Under the pieces are notes generated by a model. That model was not told the origin of the DNA, did no database searches, and worked only from the letters and a program-made list of their open reading frames with translations. Of a DNA stretch of 64,000 bases, positions 29,296 to 37,221 are shown in pieces. The DNA is taken from assembly GCF_001634365.1 (NCBI RefSeq), contig NZ_CP014580.1, positions 186,001 through 250,000 on the forward strand, in the 5' to 3' direction. Numbering within the stretch: position 1 is the stretch's first letter; the number at the start of each line of letters is the position of its first letter. Source of the DNA: Paraburkholderia phytofirmans OLGA172 (GTDB lineage: Bacteria; Pseudomonadota; Gammaproteobacteria; Burkholderiales; Burkholderiaceae). A program made the translations under genes and the position numbers.

Positions 29296-31440
29296 ATGCC
29301 CTTTCGCGGTAAGATGCCATTCGCCCAAAAGTCGCTTTCGCCCGTGCGGGTTGTCCCGCCTGAGCGGCGTCCCATGCTTGTCGCGGCGGGTACATTTGCT
29401 ATCGTCGTTGTTGCTGCGCTCGGTGCGTGGCGCTGGGTCGGCGAGCAGTCATTACGCGCTGCCAACGGCCGCTTTGATCAGAATACTGTGCATATCACCG
29501 CTGACCTGCAGCGCGAGTTCGCCATCGGCGAATCGCTTCTGCGCGGCGCGCGCGGCTTGCTCTCCGCCGCGCCAGCGGCCGATGCCGACACCTGGCGCCG
29601 ATATGTCGCGCAACTCGATCTGGACGGAACGTCGTCCGTGGTGCGCGCGCTTGGCTATGCTGAAGTTGACGCCGCAGGTGTTGCCCGCCTGACGGGCGGC
29701 ATCGGTAACGTGGCCGGACAAGCCGCCACGCCACAACCGGTCGCGCCAGTTACCCAGATAGCGCCGGCCACCGTCGATGCGATGCCAGTCGGCTACGACC
29801 TGGCTAGCGCACCCGCGAGCCGTACGGCGTTGCTGCACGCCATCGATACAGGGGCAAGCGCGCTCAATGCGGACGCCGCGCCGTCCGGCGATACCGACTC
29901 GAACCCTCACTCGCGTCTTTACCTCTATGTTCCGGTGTATTCGGACGCCGGATTGCCGCCAACGCCACAGGCGCGCCGTGCGGGCATCAAGCGGCTGCTG
30001 GTAGCGGCTCTGGACACCGACCGCGTATTCGATAACGCCCTCGCCCGGCAACGGCGCATTGATCTGCAGGTATTTAGCGGAACCCCTGCCACGCTGCTTT
30101 ATTCGTCCGCCGTGGGAGACGACGACCAGCTGGAGACGGCGCCTGTCATCCGTAGAACCGAGGTCTTGCGCGTCGGCGGTGTACCTATCACGCTGTCCTA
30201 CAGGACGAGCGGCCGCTATCCGCGAGCCGAGGACGAGTTTGCAGAAACCACGGTGTTGATCGCCGGCGTTGCGGCAGCATGCCTGTTCAGCGCCATGGCC
30301 TTCCTGATCGTCAGGAGGCGCAGCGCCGGATCAGCCGCGACGAGCGAGGCGCGCAGCCAGTTGAACCTGAACGAGGCACGGATGATGGGGATCATCCGCT
30401 CATCGATGGAAGCGATCATCACAGTCGACGAACGACAGAATATCGTCATCTTCAATCCCATGGCTGAACAGGTTTTTGGATGCACCGCAATGGAAGCGGT
30501 GGGCGCCTCGCTCTCGCGATTCATTCCCGAGCGCTTTCGCGCGGGACACGAGCGGCATGTCGAACAGTTCGGCGTGACCGGTGTTTCCGACCGGCAGATG
30601 GGCAGGCAGCGTGTATTGTTCGGCTTACGGAGCAATGGCGAAGAGTTTCCGATTGAAGCGTCGATCTCGCAGATCCGCGACGGCGATGGCAAGCTGTATA
30701 CGGTCATGCTGCGCGACATCACCGAGCGGGTCAAAGCGGAAAATGCGCAGCGGCAAGCGCGCGAGGAACTACGCGAACTCTCGGCGAATCTGCAGAACGT
30801 TCGCGAGGAGGAAAAAACCCGCATCGCACGCGAGCTGCACGACGACCTTGGGCAGCAATTGACTGCCCTCAAGATGGACATTTCTTCGGTCGAACAAGAC
30901 CTTGAAACCACGGCTGAACCGCGCCTGCTGCAGCAACTGCGTGGGATGCGCCGACTGATCGATGCGACGGTCGCGTCGGTGCGCCGGATAGCGGCCGATC
31001 TGCGCCCGGTCATGCTTGACGATCTCGGTCTGATTCCGGCGATCGAATGGCTCGCCAATGACTTTACAAACCGCTACGGCATCGATGTGGAGCGCCGGAT
31101 CGAAGTCGGCGACACCAGCTTTACACCGACGGGCGCAACGACGCTATTTCGTATCGTGCAGGAAGCGCTAACCAATGTCGCCCGGCATGCGGAAGCGACG
31201 CTCGTCACGCTGACGTTGCACGTCGAAGGGGGCGTTTGCGTGTTGCAGATCGCGGACAACGGCCATGGCGCGAACCGCTCGCCCACCTCCGGCGACAAAT
31301 CGTTTGGCCTGCTCGGTATCCGCGAGCGTGCACACATGCTGGGCGGTACCGTCGAAATTCATACTTCCAATGACAAGGGCTTTGCGCTGACCGTGACCTT
31401 TCCGGTACTGGCGGTGCAACAGCAGGAGATGCAAACATGA
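29296..31440 (+). CDS. CHASE-PAS sensor histidine kinase
   Basis: 714 aa. A membrane helix (about residues 27-47), a periplasmic CHASE-like sensor (about 70-310; F-A-I-G-E-S-L-L-R-G-A-R-G-L and R-A-L-G-Y-A), and a second membrane helix (about 316-336) lead to a PAS domain (about 360-480). Then comes a NarX-type transmitter with His515 in R-E-L-H-D-D-L-G-Q-Q-L-T-A-L-K and an HATPase domain ending G-L-L-G-I-R-E-R. It overlaps the regulator gene by 4 bp, so the two form a kinase-regulator pair. Its transmitter is very like that of the orphan kinase at 7779-8903. The signal is unknown. Confidence 0.92.
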   Translation: MPFRGKMPFAQKSLSPVRVVPPERRPMLVAAGTFAIVVVAALGAWRWVGEQSLRAANGRFDQNTVHITADLQREFAIGESLLRGARGLLSAAPAADADTWRRYVAQLDLDGTSSVVRALGYAEVDAAGVARLTGGIGNVAGQAATPQPVAPVTQIAPATVDAMPVGYDLASAPASRTALLHAIDTGASALNADAAPSGDTDSNPHSRLYLYVPVYSDAGLPPTPQARRAGIKRLLVAALDTDRVFDNALARQRRIDLQVFSGTPATLLYSSAVGDDDQLETAPVIRRTEVLRVGGVPITLSYRTSGRYPRAEDEFAETTVLIAGVAAACLFSAMAFLIVRRRSAGSAATSEARSQLNLNEARMMGIIRSSMEAIITVDERQNIVIFNPMAEQVFGCTAMEAVGASLSRFIPERFRAGHERHVEQFGVTGVSDRQMGRQRVLFGLRSNGEEFPIEASISQIRDGDGKLYTVMLRDITERVKAENAQRQAREELRELSANLQNVREEEKTRIARELHDDLGQQLTALKMDISSVEQDLETTAEPRLLQQLRGMRRLIDATVASVRRIAADLRPVMLDDLGLIPAIEWLANDFTNRYGIDVERRIEVGDTSFTPTGATTLFRIVQEALTNVARHAEATLVTLTLHVEGGVCVLQIADNGHGANRSPTSGDKSFGLLGIRERAHMLGGTVEIHTSNDKGFALTVTFPVLAVQQQEMQT

Positions 31441-32084
31441 TTCGAGTGCTAATCGCAGACGATCACACGTTGGTGCGTGACGGTCTGCGGCATATCCTGC
31501 AAGGCGCAAGCGGCTTCGAGGTGGTCGGCGAGGCCAATGACGGTGTCAGCACGATAGCGCTGGCCCGCTCTAACGCTGCCGACGTGCTCGTGCTCGATCT
31601 GTCGATGCCGGGCCGAAACGGCGTCGAGCTGATCAAACAGATCAAGGAGGAAAAGCCGGCGCTGCGCATTCTCGTGCTCACCATGCATGCGGAGCAGCAA
31701 TATGCGGTACGCGCCTTCAAAGCGGGGGCATCAGGGTATCTAACCAAGGAAAGCGCCAGTGCCGAACTGGTCACCGCGGTCAGCAAAGTCGCATCCGGGG
31801 GCGTCTACGTGAGTCTCGCGATGGCCGAACGTTTTGCACAGAGCCTGAACGAACCCGCCGACACGTTGCCCCATCAGCGTCTCTCCGACCGTGAGTTCGA
31901 TGTATTCCGCCGTATCGCCGCAGGCCAGACGCTCACCGAAATCGCCACGGAGTTGTGTGTCAGCAGCAAGACGGTGAGCACCTATAAAACGCGCATCCTC
32001 GAAAAAATGCAGATGCCGCACGAAGCCGCACTGGTGCGTTACGCGCTGCGCCATAAGCTGCTCGGGGAAGACGACGAGATCTAG
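31437..32084 (+). CDS. NarL/LuxR-family response regulator
   Basis: 215 aa. The receiver domain (residues 1-120) has the acidic pair D8-D9, the phospho-acceptor Asp54 (V-L-D-L-S-M-P-G) and Lys near 104. The DNA-binding HTH (about 147-205) reads L-S-D-R-E-F-D-V-F-R-R-I-A-A-G-Q-T-L-T-E-I-A...S-S-K-T-V-S-T-Y. ATG overlaps the kinase stop. Two truncated genes in the window (53033-53347 and 54066-54320) encode close copies of its C-terminal domain. A near-perfect palindrome at 32173-32194 downstream may be its operator, which is inference. Confidence 0.93.
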   Translation: MIRVLIADDHTLVRDGLRHILQGASGFEVVGEANDGVSTIALARSNAADVLVLDLSMPGRNGVELIKQIKEEKPALRILVLTMHAEQQYAVRAFKAGASGYLTKESASAELVTAVSKVASGGVYVSLAMAERFAQSLNEPADTLPHQRLSDREFDVFRRIAAGQTLTEIATELCVSSKTVSTYKTRILEKMQMPHEAALVRYALRHKLLGEDDEI

Positions 32085-32172
32085 ATCGGGCGGCACACCG
32101 GCAGCCGGACCGGATTCAATCGTCACATCAATTCGCCCACTCACGCGGCGACATCCACCTCGACTTTCGCCG

Positions 32173-32194
32173 CGTGTAGGAAATTCCCTACACG
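32173..32194. promoter_or_regulatory. Palindrome CGTGTAGG-N6-CCTACACG
   Basis: Perfect 8-bp arms around AAATTC, 75 bp upstream of the receiver-only gene. The same core TGTAGG-N6-CCTACA recurs at 49725-49742 and imperfectly at 19139-19156. It could be the operator of a LuxR-type regulator; there is no T-run, so a terminator is less likely. Confidence 0.55.
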
Positions 32195-32268
32195 CCTTCG
32201 CGCTCGCCTACCCGAAGTTCGTTCACCGCCGATTTTAATTTGAGACAGCGCGGCCGATACTTCGAGTC

Positions 32269-32700
32269 ATGAACTCAAGCCCGTCCCAGCAAGCACTGCG
32301 CGTTTTCCTCGTTGAAGACATGATCCCGATCAGACAACGGATGGCAGCGCGCTTCGGCGCAATCGACGGTGTGGAGATTGTCGGCGAGGCAGAGGAACCC
32401 GCCGCCGCGCTCGCCGGTATCGACGCCACCGGAGCCGACGTCGTCGTCGTCGATTTTCGCCTGACCGGCGGCACCGGTATGGAACTGCTGCATAGCCTCG
32501 CGCACAGCACATCGCCGGTGATAACGATCGTGCTGACGAATCATTCGAGTGCCGGGTTCAGGCAGGCATGCCTCGCGGCCGGCGCGCAGTACTTCTTCGA
32601 CAAGACGAGCGAATTCGATCTCGCATGCGAGACGATCAAGCGGATTGCCCACGGGCACAGCGCACGTGGCCTCAACTACACAGGAGCACATCATGTCTGA
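32269..32700 (+). CDS. Receiver-only response regulator
   Basis: 143 aa, one receiver domain. The acidic pocket is E16-D17, the phospho-acceptor is Asp62 in V-V-V-D-F-R-L-T-G-G-T-G, and T/S and K (Y-F-F-D-K-T) complete the site. There is no output domain, so it probably acts by protein contact or as a phosphate sink. Its stop overlaps the FNR gene start region (ATG 32693), so it and FNR are one transcript. No good ribosome site is seen at its ATG. Confidence 0.88.
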   Translation: MNSSPSQQALRVFLVEDMIPIRQRMAARFGAIDGVEIVGEAEEPAAALAGIDATGADVVVVDFRLTGGTGMELLHSLAHSTSPVITIVLTNHSSAGFRQACLAAGAQYFFDKTSEFDLACETIKRIAHGHSARGLNYTGAHHV

Positions 32701-33475
32701 CGTCGCCGAATATTCTGAAATCATGCCGCTGCAGCGTGTCCCACTGCCGGCCTCAGGCCATTCCGCGCTCGCGCCGTCAGTACCGGTCCGCCCCGCCGCA
32801 CGCTGCTCGAGCTGCTCGCTGCGCTCGATCTGTATGCCACAAGGGTTGACGAAAGCTGAACTGGAGCGCATGGAGTCGCTGATGTGCGTTTCCCGCACGA
32901 TCAAAACCGGTGAATCGCTATACCGCGCCAACGATTCATTCCAGAGCATCTATGCGGTCCGCGCCGGCTCGTTCAAGACCGTCGTCATGCATCGCGACGG
33001 CCGGGAACAGGTCACCGGTTTTCATCTGGCCGGTGATTCGCTCGGTCTCGACGGCGTCTGCTCAGGGCAGCACAGCTGCGACGCGATCGCCATCGAGGAC
33101 AGCAATGTCTGCATCATCCCGTTTCATCTGCTCGAAGTCATGTGCCGCGAGGTGAAGGTGGTGCAGCAGCACGTCCATCGTCTGATGGGCGGCGAGATCG
33201 TTCGCGAGGCGACACTCATGATGCTGCTCGGCACGATGTCCGCCGACCAGCGGGTCGCCGCCTTCCTGTTGAACCTGTCGGGAAGGCTCAAGACACGCGG
33301 CTACTCGCCGGCCAGTTTCAATTTACGCATGACACGCGAGGAGATCGGCAGCTATCTCGGGATGAAACTCGAAACCGTCAGCCGCATGTTTTCGAAGTTC
33401 CAGAAAGACGGCCTGGTCGACACGCATGGCAAGCAGATCAGGATTCTTGACCTCGAAGGCCTCGCGCGCGTGTAG
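32693..33475 (+). CDS. fnr: FNR-type oxygen-sensing transcription regulator
   Basis: 260 aa, Crp-Fnr family. Cys38, Cys41, Cys47 and Cys140 match Cys20, 23, 29 and 122 of E. coli FNR with a constant offset of 18, so an oxygen-labile [4Fe-4S] cluster is expected. The HTH R-M-T-R-E-E-I-G-S-Y-L-G-M-K-L-E-T-V-S-R has Glu227, Ser230 and Arg231, the residues that read TTGAT. This fits the 21 boxes in the window. CAGGAG precedes ATG 32693, 8 bp inside the end of the receiver gene; the frame is open further up. A terminator follows at 33564. It is the probable master switch of the island. Confidence 0.95.
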   Translation: MSDVAEYSEIMPLQRVPLPASGHSALAPSVPVRPAARCSSCSLRSICMPQGLTKAELERMESLMCVSRTIKTGESLYRANDSFQSIYAVRAGSFKTVVMHRDGREQVTGFHLAGDSLGLDGVCSGQHSCDAIAIEDSNVCIIPFHLLEVMCREVKVVQQHVHRLMGGEIVREATLMMLLGTMSADQRVAAFLLNLSGRLKTRGYSPASFNLRMTREEIGSYLGMKLETVSRMFSKFQKDGLVDTHGKQIRILDLEGLARV

Positions 33476-33563
33476 TCCCGGACATGAAATGCACGCTGCC
33501 AGACGCAGCAGCTTCGGTTGACAAGGCGTTTCACGAGCGAACAACCTTCGGAAGAGGCGTGTT

Positions 33564-33591
33564 AAGGCGGCGCAGTTAGCCGCCTTTTTTT
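33564..33591 (+). terminator. Rho-independent terminator after fnr
   Basis: Arms AAGGCGGC and GCCGCCTT with a 7-base loop and a T-run of seven, about 90 bp after the fnr stop. Confidence 0.85.
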
Positions 33592-33668
33592 CGCGCTCGT
33601 GCAGCGTTTGACGGATCGATAGCACCGCGGTTCCGTCATTTATTTAACCGCAGTATCACCAGCAGCGC

Positions 33669-33682
33669 TTGATCTGAGTCAA
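33669..33682. promoter_or_regulatory. FNR-like box TTGATCTGAGTCAA
   Basis: One mismatch, 104 bp upstream of the nitroreductase start. Confidence 0.7.
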
Positions 33683-33785
33683 GCCATGCATAAGGCCATC
33701 TGACACGATGGCTTAACGACGTGACCCGACAACCGGCAGCGCATGCCCGGATCGGTCGATCCGGAAAAAGCGCAGGAGGCCCCGA

Positions 33786-34817
33786 ATGAACGCACTTCCC
33801 CAGAACACGGCTTGGTCCATCGACGAACATCAATTGGATCCGAATGCCGGCATCGAAGAAAAACTGCGGTTTGCACTGCGATACGCAGTGCTGGCGCCAT
33901 CCAACCATAATACGCAACCGTGGCACTTCATCGTCGACGGTGACTGCGTCACGTTGTGTGCGGACCGTATGCGGGCGCTGCCGGTGGTCGATCCCTTTGA
34001 CCGCGAGCTGATCATCAGCTGTGGCGCGGCGCTGTTCAATCTCCGCGTCGCGCTGAGCCGCTTCGGTCTGGCCTACGCGATTACGCTGTTTCCCTCGCCT
34101 GCCGACGTGGACGTGCTGGCGCATCTGCGGATCCTGCGCGATAGCCATTGCGACGCCAGCCTTGCACCGCTATTCGACGCCATGCCTCGGCGCGTCACGA
34201 CGCGTGAAACCTTCGCTGACGAGCCCATCCCGGTGGAACTCCAGTTGCGGCTCGAGGAAGCGGGCGCCGCCGAGGGCGCGGATATCGTCTGCGCCGGGAA
34301 CGCGGTCATCCGCGAGCGCCTGGCCACGCTGATCGCTGAAGCCGATCAGGCGCAATTCAAGGATCCGCGCTTCAGGCGCGAACTCGCGAGCTGGATCCAT
34401 CCGAAACGCAGTCAGGATGGCATGCCTGCATTGTCGCCGGGCATGCGTGCCGTGCTCGATCTCGCGGTGCCCCTGGTAGGTTCGGTGATTCGCACGTTCG
34501 ACCTGGGGGGCGGCATGGCGGCCGCCCATCACACGCTGGCCGCCGGCTCGCCGCTACTGCTGTGTATCGCCACCGGAGCGGACGATGCCGCAGCGTGGCT
34601 GGCGGCGGGTCAGGCGCTTGAACGGGTGCTGCTTACCGCCGCTGACGAGGGCATCACGGCGTCCTATCTGAATCAGCCGATCGAAGTGGCTCCACTGCGC
34701 GACACATTGCGCGCCGCCCTGAATCTGGACGGTGTGCCGCAATTGCTGTTGCGTATCGGCCGCGGCCGGCAAGCGCCTCATTCGCCGCGACGTCCGCTTG
34801 CCGAAGTCGTGTCGTAG
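33786..34817 (+). CDS. Acg-like nitroreductase-family protein
   Basis: 343 aa. The N-terminal nitroreductase-like half contains L-R-Y-A-V-L-A-P-S-N-H-N-T-Q-P-W-H-F (about residues 31-48), the FMN-contact motif of the Acg family, and the C-terminal half has G-M-A-A-A-H-H-T-L-A-A-G-S-P-L-L-L and A-W-L-A-A-G-Q-A-L-E-R-V-L-L-T-A. Acg of Mycobacterium tuberculosis is a member of the hypoxia (DosR) regulon and is thought to bind and store flavin rather than reduce nitro compounds. AGGAGG precedes the ATG, with an FNR-like box 104 bp upstream. Confidence 0.82.
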   Translation: MNALPQNTAWSIDEHQLDPNAGIEEKLRFALRYAVLAPSNHNTQPWHFIVDGDCVTLCADRMRALPVVDPFDRELIISCGAALFNLRVALSRFGLAYAITLFPSPADVDVLAHLRILRDSHCDASLAPLFDAMPRRVTTRETFADEPIPVELQLRLEEAGAAEGADIVCAGNAVIRERLATLIAEADQAQFKDPRFRRELASWIHPKRSQDGMPALSPGMRAVLDLAVPLVGSVIRTFDLGGGMAAAHHTLAAGSPLLLCIATGADDAAAWLAAGQALERVLLTAADEGITASYLNQPIEVAPLRDTLRAALNLDGVPQLLLRIGRGRQAPHSPRRPLAEVVS

Positions 34818-34844
34818 GAACGAAGCGACCCACGGACGGCCGCT

Positions 34845-35120
34845 TCAGTCGCAAAAGCGGAAGTAGCCGCTATGCAGCATGACCGGCTTGGCGCCCACTT
34901 CGTCCAGCAACCGCCGCGCCGCCTGTTCGATCGGATAACGATGAGTATCGAACGCGGCGATCAGGTCGTCTTCACGTAACGACGGTGCGCCAAAGTGATC
35001 TTCGAGCGCCTCCGCGGTAATCGCGCACTGAACCCGCACGCCGCCGATCTCCGCCGGAAAGGCGATGACCAGATCGCGAGCGCAATATTCCGGACGTTCC
35101 TGGGGAAAATGAATATACAT
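34845..35120 (-). CDS. DUF1488-family protein
   Basis: 91 aa. F-P-x-x-x-P-E-Y...D-L-V-I-A-F-P-A...V-x-C-A-I-T-A-E-A-L-E-D-H-F-G and a later I-E-x-A-A-R-x-L-L match the DUF1488 pattern, a small protein of unknown function common in proteobacteria. It runs toward the nitroreductase gene, so the two are convergent with a 28-bp gap. The FNR-like box at 35280-35293 is about 160 bp upstream of it, so shared control with the divergent cytochrome gene is possible. Confidence 0.72.
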   Translation of the reverse strand: MYIHFPQERPEYCARDLVIAFPAEIGGVRVQCAITAEALEDHFGAPSLREDDLIAAFDTHRYPIEQAARRLLDEVGAKPVMLHSGYFRFCD

Positions 35121-35279
35121 GACCGCAGCCTGAAGAAGGCGTGGCTCTTAAGAGGCCGTCACACGAGCGACTGAAATGGCCGCGCGGCAAAGCGAAGAGA
35201 GTGCCGCCACGCGTGGCACCCGTCTGTGAACAGAATAGGCCTCGTTTGCCGGTCACCCAATTTTCGCCGGCGATCAGGC

Positions 35280-35293
35280 TTGACTCAGGTCAA
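35280..35293. promoter_or_regulatory. FNR-like box TTGACTCAGGTCAA
   Basis: One change in each half-site, symmetric. It lies in the divergent region, 160 bp upstream of the DUF1488 gene and 128 bp upstream of the cytochrome c gene. Confidence 0.5.
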
Positions 35294-35349
35294 ATGGCCT
35301 CTTGCGCTCGGCACAGGAAAGCGGACGTCCGCGCGTATGAGAAAGGCGA

Positions 35350-35363
35350 TTGATTTGAATCAA
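35350..35363. promoter_or_regulatory. Perfect FNR box TTGATTTGAATCAA
   Basis: Exact consensus, 58 bp upstream of the cytochrome c GTG start. Confidence 0.8.
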
Positions 35364-35420
35364 CCGCGAGAGCGGCACCGACCCTACACTGAACTCAGAA
35401 CCTGTCCTGGAGCGTGTCTC

Positions 35421-35762
35421 GTGAATGCCCCTCACCCGCACTATCTCACTGCAAGCACACTTGCGCTGTTGCTGGCAGCAAGCGGCGCAGCACTTGCCCA
35501 GTCCGAGCCGACGGCACTCGTCGATCAACAGCATTGCATGTTCTGCCATACCCGGGACGCGCCTTTTCTCGCACCTTCGTTTCAGCAGATTGCGGACCGT
35601 TATCGCGACGTGCCAAACGCCAGTGTGATGCTCGAGCACAAGCTGCGGCTCGGCGGCAAGGCCCACTGGGGCGACATGTCAATGCCGCTGCCCGCGGATC
35701 GCGGCGGCCCGTTGACACCGGAAGATGCTCACACGTTGGTCCAGTGGGTGTTGAGTCAATAG
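35421..35762 (+). CDS. Periplasmic class I cytochrome c
   Basis: 113 aa. A Sec signal peptide ends at A-L-A near residue 26; the single heme site is C-M-F-C-H (Cys39, Cys42, His43) and a likely axial Met lies in W-G-D-M-S-M-P. The fold end has T-P-E-D-A-H-T-L-V-Q-W-V-L. It resembles small cytochromes of the c551/c552 type that carry electrons to terminal oxidases or peroxidases. The start is GTG at 35421 with TGGAG ahead; the frame is open upstream. A perfect FNR box is 58 bp upstream. Confidence 0.88.
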   Translation: MNAPHPHYLTASTLALLLAASGAALAQSEPTALVDQQHCMFCHTRDAPFLAPSFQQIADRYRDVPNASVMLEHKLRLGGKAHWGDMSMPLPADRGGPLTPEDAHTLVQWVLSQ

Positions 35763-35808
35763 CCACCCAGTTCGTTTGCACATGTTCCTGAAATGTACGG
35801 AGAATGTC

Positions 35809-36183
35809 ATGCGCCTCACCATCCACCTCGACACGTTCGATCGTGTCAATCCGATGGCATTCGCCATCCTGTGGCTCGACGATGAAACACGTCAATGGTC
35901 ACGCGAGGGTCATATGGGGCTCGAACTGCCCGAATGGGGTGCCTTGCACGTCGACTGCGGCAACACGCTCGTCTGCGGACCGCACGATTCGACGCCCTGC
36001 TGCGTACTCGAAGGGCTTGATCTGAACGCCACGTCTGGACCATTCGAGGGCGAGACCGGACGCGCACAATGGTGCTCGGATGCGAGCAGATCGTTGATGA
36101 CGGGACACTGGCACGTGCAATGTGTCGACAACGAGAACACTGAGCCGGAAGACGGCATCTTCGCCGCCGACGATAACCCGTAA
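35809..36183 (+). CDS. Hypothetical protein (124 aa)
   Basis: Not recognised. It is soluble, begins M-R-L-T-I-H-L-D-T-F and is rich in Trp, Asp and Cys (six cysteines, including C-C near residue 64), with C-G-P-H-D-S-T-P-C-C-V. CGGAG precedes ATG 35809; an ATG 11 codons earlier (35776) lacks a site. It is 46 bp after the cytochrome gene on the same strand, so it likely shares the box-driven transcript. Confidence 0.6.
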   Translation: MRLTIHLDTFDRVNPMAFAILWLDDETRQWSREGHMGLELPEWGALHVDCGNTLVCGPHDSTPCCVLEGLDLNATSGPFEGETGRAQWCSDASRSLMTGHWHVQCVDNENTEPEDGIFAADDNP

Positions 36184-36219
36184 GCGTTGTCGACACTGCC
36201 ACCAGCATGAGGTGCAACC

Positions 36220-36696
36220 GTGGGAATGATTGCCAATCTTGACGGCGTGCGTCATGCGTACGGACTCTGCTTCGTGCGTGCTCCCTGGGCCTATTTCACG
36301 CGCTTGGCGCTCGACCAGCAATGGGGCGATGGCTGGGAGCGCGCGCCTTATGAACGGCACGCCGCGCCCCCTTACACCGACAGTCCCGAGCAGGTTCTGA
36401 CCGTTGCCTTCGATGGTCCGCTGTATACGCCCGATCTCGGCTACGACGGCAAGGAGCGCAGCGTCAACGAAATCAATCGCGGCGAGACGCCGTGGCTACG
36501 CACGCAAAGTTTTGTCGGCAACGCACCGATTCACATCATGGCGGGCATCACGCTCGAGTCATTTGTGGAGCAGGTTGAACTCGCGGGCGGCCACGTGTTT
36601 GCGCCGCTCGGCTGGGGCGCTTTGCGGCTCGAACCGAGAGAGCGCGCGGCATCATCAGATACGCCGACTCCGGCATGCGGCACGGTCAAAGCCTGA
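36220..36696 (+). CDS. Hypothetical protein (158 aa)
   Basis: Not recognised. It is soluble with a high content of aromatic residues (W-A-Y-F-T-R-L, W-G-D-G-W-E-R, Y-G...Y-D-G) and a Y-T-P-D-L-G-Y-D-G segment. The start is GTG 36220 with GAGGTG ahead. It follows the 124-aa gene by 36 bp, so both appear to be third and second genes of a cytochrome c transcript. The C-terminal 15 residues look disordered. Confidence 0.6.
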   Translation: MGMIANLDGVRHAYGLCFVRAPWAYFTRLALDQQWGDGWERAPYERHAAPPYTDSPEQVLTVAFDGPLYTPDLGYDGKERSVNEINRGETPWLRTQSFVGNAPIHIMAGITLESFVEQVELAGGHVFAPLGWGALRLEPRERAASSDTPTPACGTVKA

Positions 36697-36739
36697 AGCG
36701 GGCAACAACAACGTAGGCACACGCGTCACGCGCGAAGGG

Positions 36740-36934
36740 CTAAGTGTCGTCTGCGGTCGTTGGCATCAGCAGGACGACGAAACTGGCGACGCCGGCAACC
36801 AGTGCCAACGCGCCATAGTGGATAAAGGCTGGACTGTCGAACAGCAAACCGCGGATGGTTGCACCCAAACCCGCCAATGCCATAAAAACGGCCACCGCCG
36901 CCAGAATGATTCTGGGTTCTGCCTGGACCATCAT
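36740..36934 (-). CDS. Small membrane protein (64 aa)
   Basis: Two membrane helices (about residues 9-29 and 38-57), no recognised family. GGGGGAC lies ahead of a double ATG (36934 and 36931). A perfect FNR box (37030-37043) sits about 96 bp upstream. It is transcribed toward the 158-aa gene. Confidence 0.6.
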   Translation of the reverse strand: MMVQAEPRIILAAVAVFMALAGLGATIRGLLFDSPAFIHYGALALVAGVASFVVLLMPTTADDT

Positions 36935-37029
36935 GTCCCCCTATGCACAGAGCACGCGATTCCGTACCCGCGTGACAATCGCCAACAGTCAATGATGAAC
37001 TCATCATCGCCCCGCCGGAAGTATTGCGA

Positions 37030-37043
37030 TTGATTTGCATCAA
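37030..37043. promoter_or_regulatory. Perfect FNR box TTGATTTGCATCAA
   Basis: Exact consensus, 96 bp upstream of the 64-aa membrane protein (minus strand). Confidence 0.8.
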
Positions 37044-37073
37044 GCACCGGCCGCTCTCCCCTCAGTCCTTCCC

Positions 37074-37087
37074 TTGATGTGTATCAA
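37074..37087. promoter_or_regulatory. Perfect FNR box TTGATGTGTATCAA
   Basis: Exact consensus, 135 bp upstream of the acetyl-CoA synthetase start; 31 bp from the neighbouring box, so each direction seems to have its own site. Confidence 0.8.
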
Positions 37088-37221
37088 CCGCCCGATCGGG
37101 CGTGCGGTCATAGTTGACCTGCACGCACGCATCTGCACCACGGCCATCAAGAGCCTTCCTTCAAGCGACTCGCCGTTTCAGGCCTCGCCCTATCCTTGAC
37201 TTTTATGTGAGGAGACACTGG

